From NCBI GenBank assembly GCA_900540685.1, contig UQGS01000004.1:1-64000 (forward strand): a stretch of 64,000 nucleotides of DNA, in the 5' to 3' direction. Positions 34,304 to 41,947 of this stretch are shown here, one piece after another. Source of the DNA: an uncultured Catenibacterium sp. Its GTDB lineage: Bacteria; Bacillota_I; Bacilli_A; Erysipelotrichales; Coprobacillaceae. Every line of letters starts with the position of its first letter. The stretch's first letter is position 1. A program made the translations under genes and the position numbers. The notes below the pieces were generated by a model. It saw only the letters and a program-made list of their open reading frames with translations, made no database searches and was not told the origin of the DNA.

Positions 34304-34396
34304 ATGCAACGTAGATTTATGGTAAGACTATTAGTAGGTATTATTGTCATTAGTATGATTCTGCCTCTAGTAAGTTATTTTGCGATAGGGAGATAA
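34304..34396 (+). CDS. Small 30-residue membrane protein
   Basis: Short reading frame between ftsH and hslO with a full AGGAGG site 7 bases before the ATG. The product starts MQRRFMVRLL, then has one hydrophobic helix (VGIIVISMILPLVSYF) and ends AIGR: positive-inside topology with a single span. The stop is 5 bases before the hslO ATG, so the two are co-translated. I do not recognise a family. It could regulate FtsH, as small membrane peptides do elsewhere, or serve only to couple translation into hslO. Confidence 0.6.
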   Translation: MQRRFMVRLLVGIIVISMILPLVSYFAIGR

Positions 34397-34400
34397 ATAA

Positions 34401-35273
34401 ATGAAAGATTATTTAGTACGTGGACTCGTTAATTCAAAGAACTGTCGTGTATTTGCCTGTACAACAACTAACTTGACTAATGTTGCACAGCAGAATCATA
34501 ACTTATGGCCTTGTGCAAGTGCTGCACTTGGACGTATGATGGCAGTCACTTTAATGATGGGTGCTATGAATAAGAATAAAGAAAAGATGACAGTCGTCAT
34601 CAATGGTGGTGGACCAATTGGTACAATGCTTTGTACAACACATTCGGATGGTAAAATCAAAGGATTTGTATCTAATCCAGAAGTTCACTATACATACAAT
34701 GATACAGGTAAACTTGCAGTAGGTTTATGTGTAGGAAATCAAGGTACTATCCAGGTGACACGTGATATGGGATTAAAGGAACCTATTACATCTAGTTCTC
34801 CATTACAGACTGGTGAAATTGGTGATGATTTCTCTTATTACTTCATGTTATCAGAACAGGTCCCATCAGTTGTGGCAGTAGGTGTTCTTGTAGAAGAAGA
34901 CAATACTGTAAGAAGTGCAGGTGGTTATATTATTCAGTTATTACCAGAAGCAACTGAAGAAGATATTGCGTATATTGAAGATAAAATCAAGAACACACCA
35001 CCAGTATCACAGTTATTAGATGAAGGACATACTCCAGAAGAAATCTTAAAGATGATCTTTGAAGATGTTGAAATCCTAGATACACAGGATCTATCATTTG
35101 AATGTGATTGTAGTAAAGAAAAGATGAAAGAAGCTTTGGCTACTCTTCATACAAAAGATCTAGAAGATATGATCAACGAAGATCATGGATGTGAGATCAC
35201 ATGTCAGTTCTGTAATACACATTATCAGTTCAGTGAAGAAGAACTCAAGGAAATACTCAAAAAGCGCCAGTAA
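34401..35273 (+). CDS. hslO: Redox-regulated chaperone Hsp33
   Basis: Holdase activated by oxidative unfolding. The N-terminal domain is followed by the C-terminal zinc switch with ECDC and, about 30 residues on, TCQFC: the CxC-x(27-32)-CxxC signature is intact. At 290 residues it is standard. In Bacillus it also follows ftsH, with coaX between; coaX is absent here and a 30-residue gene takes its place. Confidence 0.95.
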   Translation: MKDYLVRGLVNSKNCRVFACTTTNLTNVAQQNHNLWPCASAALGRMMAVTLMMGAMNKNKEKMTVVINGGGPIGTMLCTTHSDGKIKGFVSNPEVHYTYNDTGKLAVGLCVGNQGTIQVTRDMGLKEPITSSSPLQTGEIGDDFSYYFMLSEQVPSVVAVGVLVEEDNTVRSAGGYIIQLLPEATEEDIAYIEDKIKNTPPVSQLLDEGHTPEEILKMIFEDVEILDTQDLSFECDCSKEKMKEALATLHTKDLEDMINEDHGCEITCQFCNTHYQFSEEELKEILKKRQ

Positions 35274-35287
35274 TGGCGCTTTTTTCA
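35260..35287. terminator. Terminator at the end of hslO
   Basis: Stem AAAAGCGCC / GGCGCTTTT around the stop codon with T tail. The minus strand also carries a T run, so it could end transcripts from the right. Confidence 0.85.
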
Positions 35288-35389
35288 CACTGTCTGGTAT
35301 TATACAAAGATCAGTTAACATATATCATGGAAGGGAATAGAATTGAATAATTGACCTTTTTAGAGTTGTATGACAGTTGCCTCCTTTCA
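35288..35389 (-). ncRNA. Candidate small RNA A, minus strand
   Basis: On the minus strand CTCTATACTA (35395-35404) looks like a -10, followed at the predicted start by GAAAGGAGG (35380-35388) and, about 50 bases on, TATTCCCTTCC (35329-35339). The transcript could end at the hslO terminator. The same order and spacing recur in candidate B at 36384-36476. No convincing reading frame follows the GAAAGGAGG. There is no good -35. The gap 35288-35452 holds nothing else that I can see. Confidence 0.35.
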
Positions 35390-35452
35390 ATAACTAGTAT
35401 AGAGTATGAATCTATAATAAATATCTATATATTGTGGAGAAATATGTGTTGA

Positions 35453-36280
35453 CTAATGAAGTGCTTTAACGGGACACTCTTTTGTACATTCATAACATAG
35501 AATACAATCAGTACCGTTTTTACGATTACGTGACTCTTTGTTGACTTCTACATTCATTGGGCAGACCTTTAAACACTTATTACAATGAACACATTTATTC
35601 TCATCACAATGTACACGTAATAGCGAATAATAGCTCATAGGCTTAAGAAATACAGTAATAGGACATAAATACTTACAGAATGCGCGATTATCTTTAAATA
35701 TATAGGCAAGCACAATACCTGTAATATAGTAAAAGGCGTTACCTAGAAGGAATAGATAGAACATGATCTTTTCAAGATGAGCGACCTCCATTAAGAATAA
35801 TCCTGATACCAATGCAAGAGAACATACAAACATTACATAACGTAGTATACCTAGTTTTTTAACTCTTGGTTTCTGTGGTCTTTTAAAAGGTAAGAAGTCA
35901 AGGATCATAGCTGTCCAGCAGGCATAACCACACCATCCTCGACCAAATATAAGAGGTCCAAAGATTTTCGCAATTGCATAGTGAATAGTAGCTGCTTCAA
36001 AGGTGCCTAAGAATAAGTAGTACCAGAAACCTTCAATCTGCATATTTTCTTGAGAAATAACACCTAAATAAAACAACATATAACTGCCTACTGCCAGCTG
36101 GACAAAATGTCTTGCACAGCTCTTTCCGGCAGTAAATAGTGCAGTGCCTAAGGCAAGACAAGTGCCTATATAGCTGAAGTTCAATAAGTAGAACATATTA
36201 TCTTTAGTCAGCCATAAAGTCACCGCAATCACTTCAAATAATATAAATAGTATAATAGAGAAAGTATATTTTCTTTTCAT
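35453..36280 (-). CDS. NapH/CcoG-like 4Fe-4S membrane protein
   Basis: Polytopic membrane protein of 275 residues ending in a cytoplasmic double-cluster ferredoxin domain. CVHCNKCLKVCP and CILCYECTKECP each hold the CxxCxxCxxxCP signature. Membrane-part motifs GRGWCGYACW and FCKYLCP are those of the NapH/YccM/NosR group, which pass electrons through the membrane. No nitrate, nitrous oxide or cytochrome gene adjoins it, so the redox partner is unknown. The start at 36280 follows GGGAGG; ATG 36286 is too close to it. Flanked by two similar candidate small RNAs. Confidence 0.82.
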   Translation of the reverse strand: MKRKYTFSIILFILFEVIAVTLWLTKDNMFYLLNFSYIGTCLALGTALFTAGKSCARHFVQLAVGSYMLFYLGVISQENMQIEGFWYYLFLGTFEAATIHYAIAKIFGPLIFGRGWCGYACWTAMILDFLPFKRPQKPRVKKLGILRYVMFVCSLALVSGLFLMEVAHLEKIMFYLFLLGNAFYYITGIVLAYIFKDNRAFCKYLCPITVFLKPMSYYSLLRVHCDENKCVHCNKCLKVCPMNVEVNKESRNRKNGTDCILCYECTKECPVKALH

Positions 36281-36350
36281 AGTCATTCCTCCCTTATATT
36301 CATCTTAAAATGTATGAATCAATACTACAATCATATTCCTGTAAAATATA

Positions 36351-36383
36351 CAAAAAGGAGCAGGAAGGGAATACCTGCTCCTT
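36351..36383 (-). terminator. Minus-strand intrinsic terminator upstream of the ferredoxin gene
   Basis: Stem AAGGAGCAGG (36356-36365) / CCTGCTCCTT (36374-36383). On the minus strand it is followed by TTTTTG. It lies upstream of the ferredoxin gene, so it ends a short transcript or attenuates the gene's leader. Its loop exposes TATTCCCTT. Confidence 0.75.
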
Positions 36384-36461
36384 ATGTCCTATTAGTAAAA
36401 TAGGGAAGGGAAATGAAAACGATATATATATTATTGAAAGGATCGGGAACTTCCTTTCACA
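36355..36461 (-). ncRNA. Candidate small RNA B or attenuated leader, minus strand
   Basis: From CTCTATACTA (36467-36476, -10-like) the transcript would begin near 36461 with GAAAGGAAG, fold the inverted repeat TGAAAGGA (36435-36442) / TCCTTTCA (36452-36459), carry ATTTCCCTTCC (36402-36412) and stop at the terminator above, about 105 nt. It is similar in plan to candidate A. It may be a separate small RNA or the leader of the ferredoxin gene. Confidence 0.4.
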
Positions 36462-36487
36462 ACTATTAGTATAGAGATAATTTGTCT

Positions 36488-36515
36488 TTGTATTGTGTCA
36501 GGAATATGGTATATT
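36488..36515 (+). promoter_or_regulatory. Promoter of dusB
   Basis: TTGTAT (36488-36493), 16-base spacer, TATATT (36510-36515) with TG upstream. It overlaps the start region of the opposite-strand candidate RNA B. Confidence 0.5.
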
Positions 36516-36534
36516 TTGTGATGGTGATTAAAAA

Positions 36535-37512
36535 ATGTTGAAAATTGGAAACGTAGAAATAAAACATCCTATTATCATGGCTCCTATGGCAGGTATCACA
36601 AATGTAGCTTACCGTAGACTTGTAAAAGAGTTCGGTGCTGGACTTGTCGTATCTGAAATGGTCAGTGATAAAGCGTTATGTTATGGAAATCAAAAGACAA
36701 TTGATATGCTTGCAGTAGGTGAAGATGAACACCCTATGAGTATGCAGATTTTTGGTGGTGAAGTAGAGACTATGGTCAAAGCTGCCAAGTTTGTAGAGGA
36801 ACATTCTGACTGTGATATTATTGATATTAATATGGGATGTCCTGTGAATAAGGTATTAAAGGCCCATGCAGGCAGTTATTTAATGCAGTATCCAGAACTT
36901 GCATATGATATTGTGAAGGCTGTCGTAGAAGCAGTCAATGTACCAGTAACTGTTAAGATGCGTATTGGTTATGATATGAAGCATATTAACTGTGTAGAAA
37001 TGGCACAATTAATGGAAAAAGCAGGAGCTAGTGCAGTAGCTATTCATGGTCGTACACGTTCACAGATGTATGAAGGTCATGCAGACTGGTCTTGGATTAA
37101 AAAAGTAAAAGAAGCAGTCAGTATTCCAGTTATTGGGAATGGTGATGTGAGAACACCTGAAGATGCGAAAAGAATGATGGAAGAAACAGGCTGTGATGCT
37201 GTTATGGTTGGAAGAGGGGCTTTAGGTAATCCATTTGTGATTCGTAGAATGGTGAAATATCTAGAAGAAGGTATCCTAGAAGAAGAACCAGACTATCATG
37301 ATCGTATTCAGTTATGTATTGATCATGCTCATCGTTTAGTAAAAACTGAAGGTGAAAAGAATGCGATTAGACAGATGCGTGGACAAGCACCTTGGTATGT
37401 CAAAGGGTTAAGAGGTTCTGCAAAGATTAAGAATCATTTGACACAGATGAATACATTAGAAGAATTAGAAACAATTCTAAAAGACTTTGAGAAAGAACTA
37501 GAAGGTGAGTAA
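36535..37512 (+). CDS. dusB: tRNA-dihydrouridine synthase
   Basis: FMN enzyme reducing specific uridines in tRNA. PMAGITNVAYRRL at the FMN end, NMGCPVNKV with the catalytic Cys, KMRIGYD, and AIHGRTRSQMYEG all match Dus. At 325 residues it is typical of the DusB group. The ribosome site is weak (GGTGAT). In Bacillus the homologue lies just before lysS; here about 11 kb of sugar and accessory genes separate them. Confidence 0.95.
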   Translation: MLKIGNVEIKHPIIMAPMAGITNVAYRRLVKEFGAGLVVSEMVSDKALCYGNQKTIDMLAVGEDEHPMSMQIFGGEVETMVKAAKFVEEHSDCDIIDINMGCPVNKVLKAHAGSYLMQYPELAYDIVKAVVEAVNVPVTVKMRIGYDMKHINCVEMAQLMEKAGASAVAIHGRTRSQMYEGHADWSWIKKVKEAVSIPVIGNGDVRTPEDAKRMMEETGCDAVMVGRGALGNPFVIRRMVKYLEEGILEEEPDYHDRIQLCIDHAHRLVKTEGEKNAIRQMRGQAPWYVKGLRGSAKIKNHLTQMNTLEELETILKDFEKELEGE

Positions 37513-37555
37513 TCATCTTCTTTTTGTTTTATAATAGAATAAAGGAGATGATTTT

Positions 37556-38923
37556 ATGGCTATACTTTATTCTATGTGTGTCCCTCATCCTCCATTAATT
37601 ATCCCTGAAATAGGGAAAGGGGAGGAGAAAACTATCAGTAACACAATACAATCTTATGAATCCATTATGAAATATGTGTCTCACCTTCCAATAGAAACAG
37701 TTATTGTGATCAGTCCTCATGCTATCGCCTATAGTGATTATATTCATATTTCTCCTGGTATTCATGCATCAGGAGACTTTAGTCAATTCCATGCAGGAGA
37801 AGTCAAAATAGAAGTGGATTATGATACAGAACTTGTTAAGAAGATCACTCAATCTGCCAAGAAGAATCATATTTTTGCAGGAACATTAGGAAAAGATGAT
37901 GATTTAGATCATGGCACAATGATTCCTCTTTATTTCTTAAATAAGTATCTCAAGGACTATAAAGTCGTAAGAATAGGAATATCAGGTTTATCTCCACTCA
38001 CTCATTATCGCTTTGGACAATGTATTAAGGAAGCGGTAGGAGATAAGAATGTCTTACTGATTGCGAGTGGTGATTTGTCTCATTGTTTAAAAGAGGATGG
38101 TCCTTATGGTTATAAAGAACAAGGACCGCTCTTTGATCATGATATTATTACAGCATGGAAGAATAGTGATTTTATGCGTTTTCTCACTTTTGATCCCATC
38201 TTTACTGAAGCAGCTGCTGAATGTGGACTGAGATCATTTCAGATCATGGCAGGTGTTTTAGACCAAAAGAAGATTAAACCACACTATTATTCTTATGAAG
38301 GACCATTTGGAGTAGGCTATGGTATATGTGGTTTTGAAATATGTGGTGATGATCCAACACGTGATATAGGAAACCAATATGAAAAGAAGATGCAGGAAGA
38401 AGTCAAGAAGATCAAAGAACATGAAGATGACTATGTCAGACTTGCAAGAAAAACTATTGAACATTATGTAAGAGAAAAAGTAGAAATCAAACCTGAAGTC
38501 ATAGAAGAGATGACTAGACGTGCAGGTGTCTTTGTCTCTATTCATGAAGAAGGACGTTTAAGAGGCTGTATTGGTACTTTTATGGCTACTCAGGATAATA
38601 TTGCGTTAGAAATAGTGCATAATGCGATCAGTGCATGTAGTGAAGATCCACGCTTTGATCCTATTACAGAAGAAGAACTAGATAATCTAGTGATATCAGT
38701 CGATGTATTAGGAGAAATAGAACCAGTAGAAGATATCAGTACATTAGATCCTCATATCTATGGTATTATAGTATGCCATGGTTCTAAAAGAGGCTTACTC
38801 TTACCTGACTTAGAGGGTGTTGATACAGTCACTGATCAGATTCAGATAGCCTGCCATAAAGCAGGTATTCATGAAGGGGAGAAGATCAAGATAGAAAGAT
38901 TCAAGGTGATCAGACATGGCTAG
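37556..38923 (+). CDS. MEMO1-like and AMMECR1 fusion (AmmeMemoRadiSam proteins A and B)
   Basis: Residues 1-265 are a MEMO1/LigB-type extradiol dioxygenase-like domain (VPHPPLIIPEIGKGEE, VVISPHAIAYSD, DLDHGTMIPLYF, IASGDLSH). Residues about 285-455 are an AMMECR1 domain (GVFVSIHEEGRLRGCIGT, SACSEDPRF). The two are separate genes in many archaea and fused in some bacteria. Function is unknown; the three-part system AMMECR1, MEMO1 and radical SAM is a recognised conserved set. Own -10 near 37530 and AAGGAG site. Overlaps the radical SAM gene by 8 bases. Confidence 0.88.
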   Translation: MAILYSMCVPHPPLIIPEIGKGEEKTISNTIQSYESIMKYVSHLPIETVIVISPHAIAYSDYIHISPGIHASGDFSQFHAGEVKIEVDYDTELVKKITQSAKKNHIFAGTLGKDDDLDHGTMIPLYFLNKYLKDYKVVRIGISGLSPLTHYRFGQCIKEAVGDKNVLLIASGDLSHCLKEDGPYGYKEQGPLFDHDIITAWKNSDFMRFLTFDPIFTEAAAECGLRSFQIMAGVLDQKKIKPHYYSYEGPFGVGYGICGFEICGDDPTRDIGNQYEKKMQEEVKKIKEHEDDYVRLARKTIEHYVREKVEIKPEVIEEMTRRAGVFVSIHEEGRLRGCIGTFMATQDNIALEIVHNAISACSEDPRFDPITEEELDNLVISVDVLGEIEPVEDISTLDPHIYGIIVCHGSKRGLLLPDLEGVDTVTDQIQIACHKAGIHEGEKIKIERFKVIRHG

Positions 38924-39731
38924 ATGTGATTTATGTCCTCATCATTGTGTACTAAAAGAAGGACAGACAGGATTCTGTCATCAAAGAATAAATAAAGAAG
39001 GACGCATAGTTTTAAAAGACTATGGTGCTATTACTTCTCTTTCTCTAGATCCTATTGAAAAGAAACCTCTCTATCATTTTTATCCAGATACAAAGATTCT
39101 ATCTGTCGGTTCTTATGGCTGTAATATGAAATGTCCTTTCTGTCAGAACTATACCATATCACAAGATCATGGCTCATCTACACAGGTGCATACAACACCT
39201 GAAAAACTTGTAGAAGTGGCTTTGGATCTAAAAAAAGAAGGGAATATTGGTATTGCGTTTACTTATAATGAACCACTTATCAGTTATGAGTTTATTTATG
39301 ATACATTTGTATTATGTAAGAAGCATGATTTAAAGACAGTGATTGTATCTAACGGGATGATAGAAGAGAAATATATGAAGGAACTCAAACCACTCGTAGA
39401 TGCATGGAATATTGATTTAAAAGGATTTAGAGAAGATATCTATAAGAAGTTATCAGGTGACTTAGAAACAGTTAAGAATAGTATTTACTATGCTTCTACA
39501 AGCCATCTAGAAATCACTTCTTTAATTGTCCCTGGTATCAATGATAATCTCAAAGATATGGAAGAAGAAGCGAAGTGGTTAGCGTCTATTAATCCAAATA
39601 TTGTGTTACATATCACACGTTATTTTCCACAATATCATTATCATGAATCTCCTACATCCATAGAACTTATTGATCAAATGATAGAAGTGGCAAAGAAATA
39701 TTTAAAGAATGTATATAGAGGTAATTGTTAG
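38916..39731 (+). CDS. amrS: AmmeMemoRadiSam system radical SAM enzyme
   Basis: Radical SAM protein of the pyruvate-formate-lyase-activase-like COG1180 group. An N-terminal cysteine cluster (CDLCPHHCVLKEGQTGFC) precedes the SAM cluster motif GCNMKCPFCQN. IGIAFTYNEPLISYEF and the ending RYFPQYHYHESPTS are typical of AmrS. At 271 residues it is short because there is no C-terminal extension. Its gene starts inside the MEMO1-AMMECR1 gene, which supports a shared pathway. The product of the reaction is not known. Confidence 0.9.
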   Translation: MARCDLCPHHCVLKEGQTGFCHQRINKEGRIVLKDYGAITSLSLDPIEKKPLYHFYPDTKILSVGSYGCNMKCPFCQNYTISQDHGSSTQVHTTPEKLVEVALDLKKEGNIGIAFTYNEPLISYEFIYDTFVLCKKHDLKTVIVSNGMIEEKYMKELKPLVDAWNIDLKGFREDIYKKLSGDLETVKNSIYYASTSHLEITSLIVPGINDNLKDMEEEAKWLASINPNIVLHITRYFPQYHYHESPTSIELIDQMIEVAKKYLKNVYRGNC

Positions 39732-40463
39732 ATGTTTAATGAAGAAAAGATTAAAAGCTTTAGTACAACAGATATGCGTATATATAACTATATATTGAAG
39801 CACAGTATTCAATTCCCTTATATGAGTATAAGAGAACTCGCAGATGAAATACCAACATCTACAGCTTCTATTGTGCGTTTTGTGAAGAAGATGGGGTATG
39901 ATAGCTTTCCTGAATTAAAGTATGCCTATAAGAAAGAAGAAAAAGAAGTCTCTCTTTTAACAGTCAATGACTTAGATGAAACCATAGACTGTTTAAAGAA
40001 GTTCAATACGCCTTATTATCAGGATTTATTCAAAGAAGTCGCTTATATACTAGGTAATGCGAATATGATTATCTTTGATGGTATGGGAGATTCAGGAAAG
40101 ATTGCGGAATATGCAGCTAGACGCTTTTCTACTAATGGTTTCTTTAGTGCAGCCCTCACAGACCCTTATCAGAAGGTATCCATGGATGGGAGTAGTATTG
40201 TTGTTGTGATGTTATCTGTTTCAGGGGATACACCTGAACTTATTAGAAAAGCCAATGGCTATAAAGCGGCTGGTAGTACTTTAATCACAATTACGGCATC
40301 GGATGACAACACACTTGCGAAAATGAGTGATCACAACATCAGTTATTATATCAATGATATAAGAAACGAGCTTTCTTCACATACGACTCAGGTGCCGGCA
40401 TTAAGTATCATCGAGATTCTCTCTAATACAACTCAGCACATATGTCACAATTCGTTACAATAG
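39732..40463 (+). CDS. MurR/RpiR family regulator of the beta-glucoside operon
   Basis: Helix-turn-helix domain in residues 1-75 (MSIRELADEIPTSTASIVRFVKKMGY) and SIS domain about 95-225 (IIFDGMGDSGKIAEY, VMLSVSGDTPELI). Its ATG directly follows the stop of the radical SAM gene. A terminator and then a perfect palindrome precede the PTS gene downstream, the probable operator. Although co-transcribed with the AmmeMemoRadiSam genes, it probably senses a sugar phosphate for the following operon. Confidence 0.85.
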   Translation: MFNEEKIKSFSTTDMRIYNYILKHSIQFPYMSIRELADEIPTSTASIVRFVKKMGYDSFPELKYAYKKEEKEVSLLTVNDLDETIDCLKKFNTPYYQDLFKEVAYILGNANMIIFDGMGDSGKIAEYAARRFSTNGFFSAALTDPYQKVSMDGSSIVVVMLSVSGDTPELIRKANGYKAAGSTLITITASDDNTLAKMSDHNISYYINDIRNELSSHTTQVPALSIIEILSNTTQHICHNSLQ

Positions 40464-40497
40464 TGAAACTTTTTGCATAGTATGCATACCATTCAAG

Positions 40498-40520
40498 AAG
40501 GGCTTCAAGCCCTTTTTTTA
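40498..40520 (+). terminator. Terminator after the RpiR gene
   Basis: AAGGGC / GCCCTT stem, loop TTCAA, T7 tail. Confidence 0.85.
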
Positions 40521-40549
40521 TTTTTATTCTTCTGATAGAATCAATTACG

Positions 40550-40567
40550 GAAAACGAAATCGTTTTC
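40550..40567. promoter_or_regulatory. Palindromic operator before the PTS operon
   Basis: Perfect 18-base palindrome GAAAACGAAATCGTTTTC. It lies 8 bases downstream of a TGaTAGAAT -10 (40536-40541), a roadblock position. The upstream RpiR protein is the likely ligand. A cre-like role for CcpA is possible but the centre does not match. Confidence 0.6.
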
Positions 40568-40603
40568 AATATCGGCCGAAAAAATTTGAAGAGGAGACAC
40601 AAA

Positions 40604-41947
40604 ATGGAAGCAATTCAAAGCTTTATGGAACGTTACTTCGTACCATTAGCTGCAAAAATCAATGGTCAGCGCCATGTTGCAGCCGTACGTGATGCGTTCA
40701 CTTTATCTTTCCCATTAACTATGGGTGGTTCAATGGTTTTACTTATTAACTATGTATTATTAGATCCTACAGGATTCATCGCAAAATTACTTCACTTAGG
40801 TGATTTAATTCCAAACTTAGCTCAGTATCAGGCTGTTTTAAGTTCTGTTATCAATGGTACAACTAATATCTTATCAATTATCATCGCATTCTTAGTGGCT
40901 TATCAGTTAGCACAGGAAATGGGAGGAGATAAAGTATTATGCGGTATCACATCTCTTTCAGCTTTCTTTATTCTTTATCCTGCTGCTCAGGCATTTGCAG
41001 GTAAGAATGCAGGATCTGGTTTAACAACTACTTACTTTGGTGCACAGGGATTATTCGTAGCATTATTAGTAGGTCTATTAACTACAGAATTATTAATTCG
41101 ATTTGGAAATAACGAAAAATTAAGAATCAAGATGCCAGAAATGGTACCACCTGCAGTAGCTCAGTCATTTAACTTATTAATCCCAATGATGTTAGTACTT
41201 GCAGTTATGGGGGTATTAAATTATCTATTCTCAATGATTACTCCTGAAGGTATTCAGGTTGTTGTTTATAACGCTATTCAGGCTCCATTAACATCTCTTG
41301 GAAGCTCTATGGGTACAATCATCGTATTCGTATTAGTACAGCAGTTATTATGGATCGTAGGTATCCATGGTCCTAACACTTTAAATGCATTACGTTCAGT
41401 TATCTTTACAGAACAGTTAAACGCAAACCTTGCTTATGTTGCAGCTCATGGTTCTGCATGGGGTGCACCTTACCCAGTTAACTGGGGTTCAATCAACGAT
41501 GCATTTGGTAATGGTGGAGGATCAGGTGCAACACTTGGTTTAATCCTTGCAATGTTTATCGTAGGTAGAAAGAATAAGGGTGAATACTCTATTTGTAAGA
41601 TGTCATTATTTCCAGGACTATTCAACATCAACGAACCAATCATGTTCGGTTTACCAATCGTTATGAACCCAATGTATGTTATTCCATTCATCTTAGCACC
41701 AATCGTATGTAACCTCATTGGTTATTTCTGTGTATGTGTCATTAAGATTATCCCACCAGTCGCTTATTCAGTTGCTTGGACAACTCCAGGATTCTTAACA
41801 CCATTCTTAGGATCAGGTGCTAACAATATTATGGCATTAGTTATCGGTATTCTTTGCTTAATCGTAAGTACAATTATCTACTTACCATTCGTTGCAGCAA
41901 GCACAAGAGCCGCTATCAAGAAAGAAGCAGAAGAAAACAATGCGTAA
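40604..41947 (+). CDS. PTS EIIC, lactose/cellobiose family (CelB type)
   Basis: Membrane permease for beta-glucosides, about ten helices in 447 residues. The start EAIQSFMERYFVPLAAKINGQRH, WIVGIHGPNT, WGSINDAFGNGGGSGATLG and FNINEPIMFGLPIVMNP are all family marks. The ATG at 40604 follows GAGGAG. No EIIA or EIIB gene is in the operon, so it must borrow soluble partners from elsewhere. Its stop overlaps the GH1 gene by 8 bases. A paralogue lies at 56555. Confidence 0.9.
   Translation: MEAIQSFMERYFVPLAAKINGQRHVAAVRDAFTLSFPLTMGGSMVLLINYVLLDPTGFIAKLLHLGDLIPNLAQYQAVLSSVINGTTNILSIIIAFLVAYQLAQEMGGDKVLCGITSLSAFFILYPAAQAFAGKNAGSGLTTTYFGAQGLFVALLVGLLTTELLIRFGNNEKLRIKMPEMVPPAVAQSFNLLIPMMLVLAVMGVLNYLFSMITPEGIQVVVYNAIQAPLTSLGSSMGTIIVFVLVQQLLWIVGIHGPNTLNALRSVIFTEQLNANLAYVAAHGSAWGAPYPVNWGSINDAFGNGGGSGATLGLILAMFIVGRKNKGEYSICKMSLFPGLFNINEPIMFGLPIVMNPMYVIPFILAPIVCNLIGYFCVCVIKIIPPVAYSVAWTTPGFLTPFLGSGANNIMALVIGILCLIVSTIIYLPFVAASTRAAIKKEAEENNA

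Noticed and set aside
35329..35389. Small peptide frames after the GAAAGGAGG in the two candidate small RNAs
   Set aside because: The frames share a short FPS-containing ending, but neither has a start codon at a suitable distance and one is closed by a stop just upstream.
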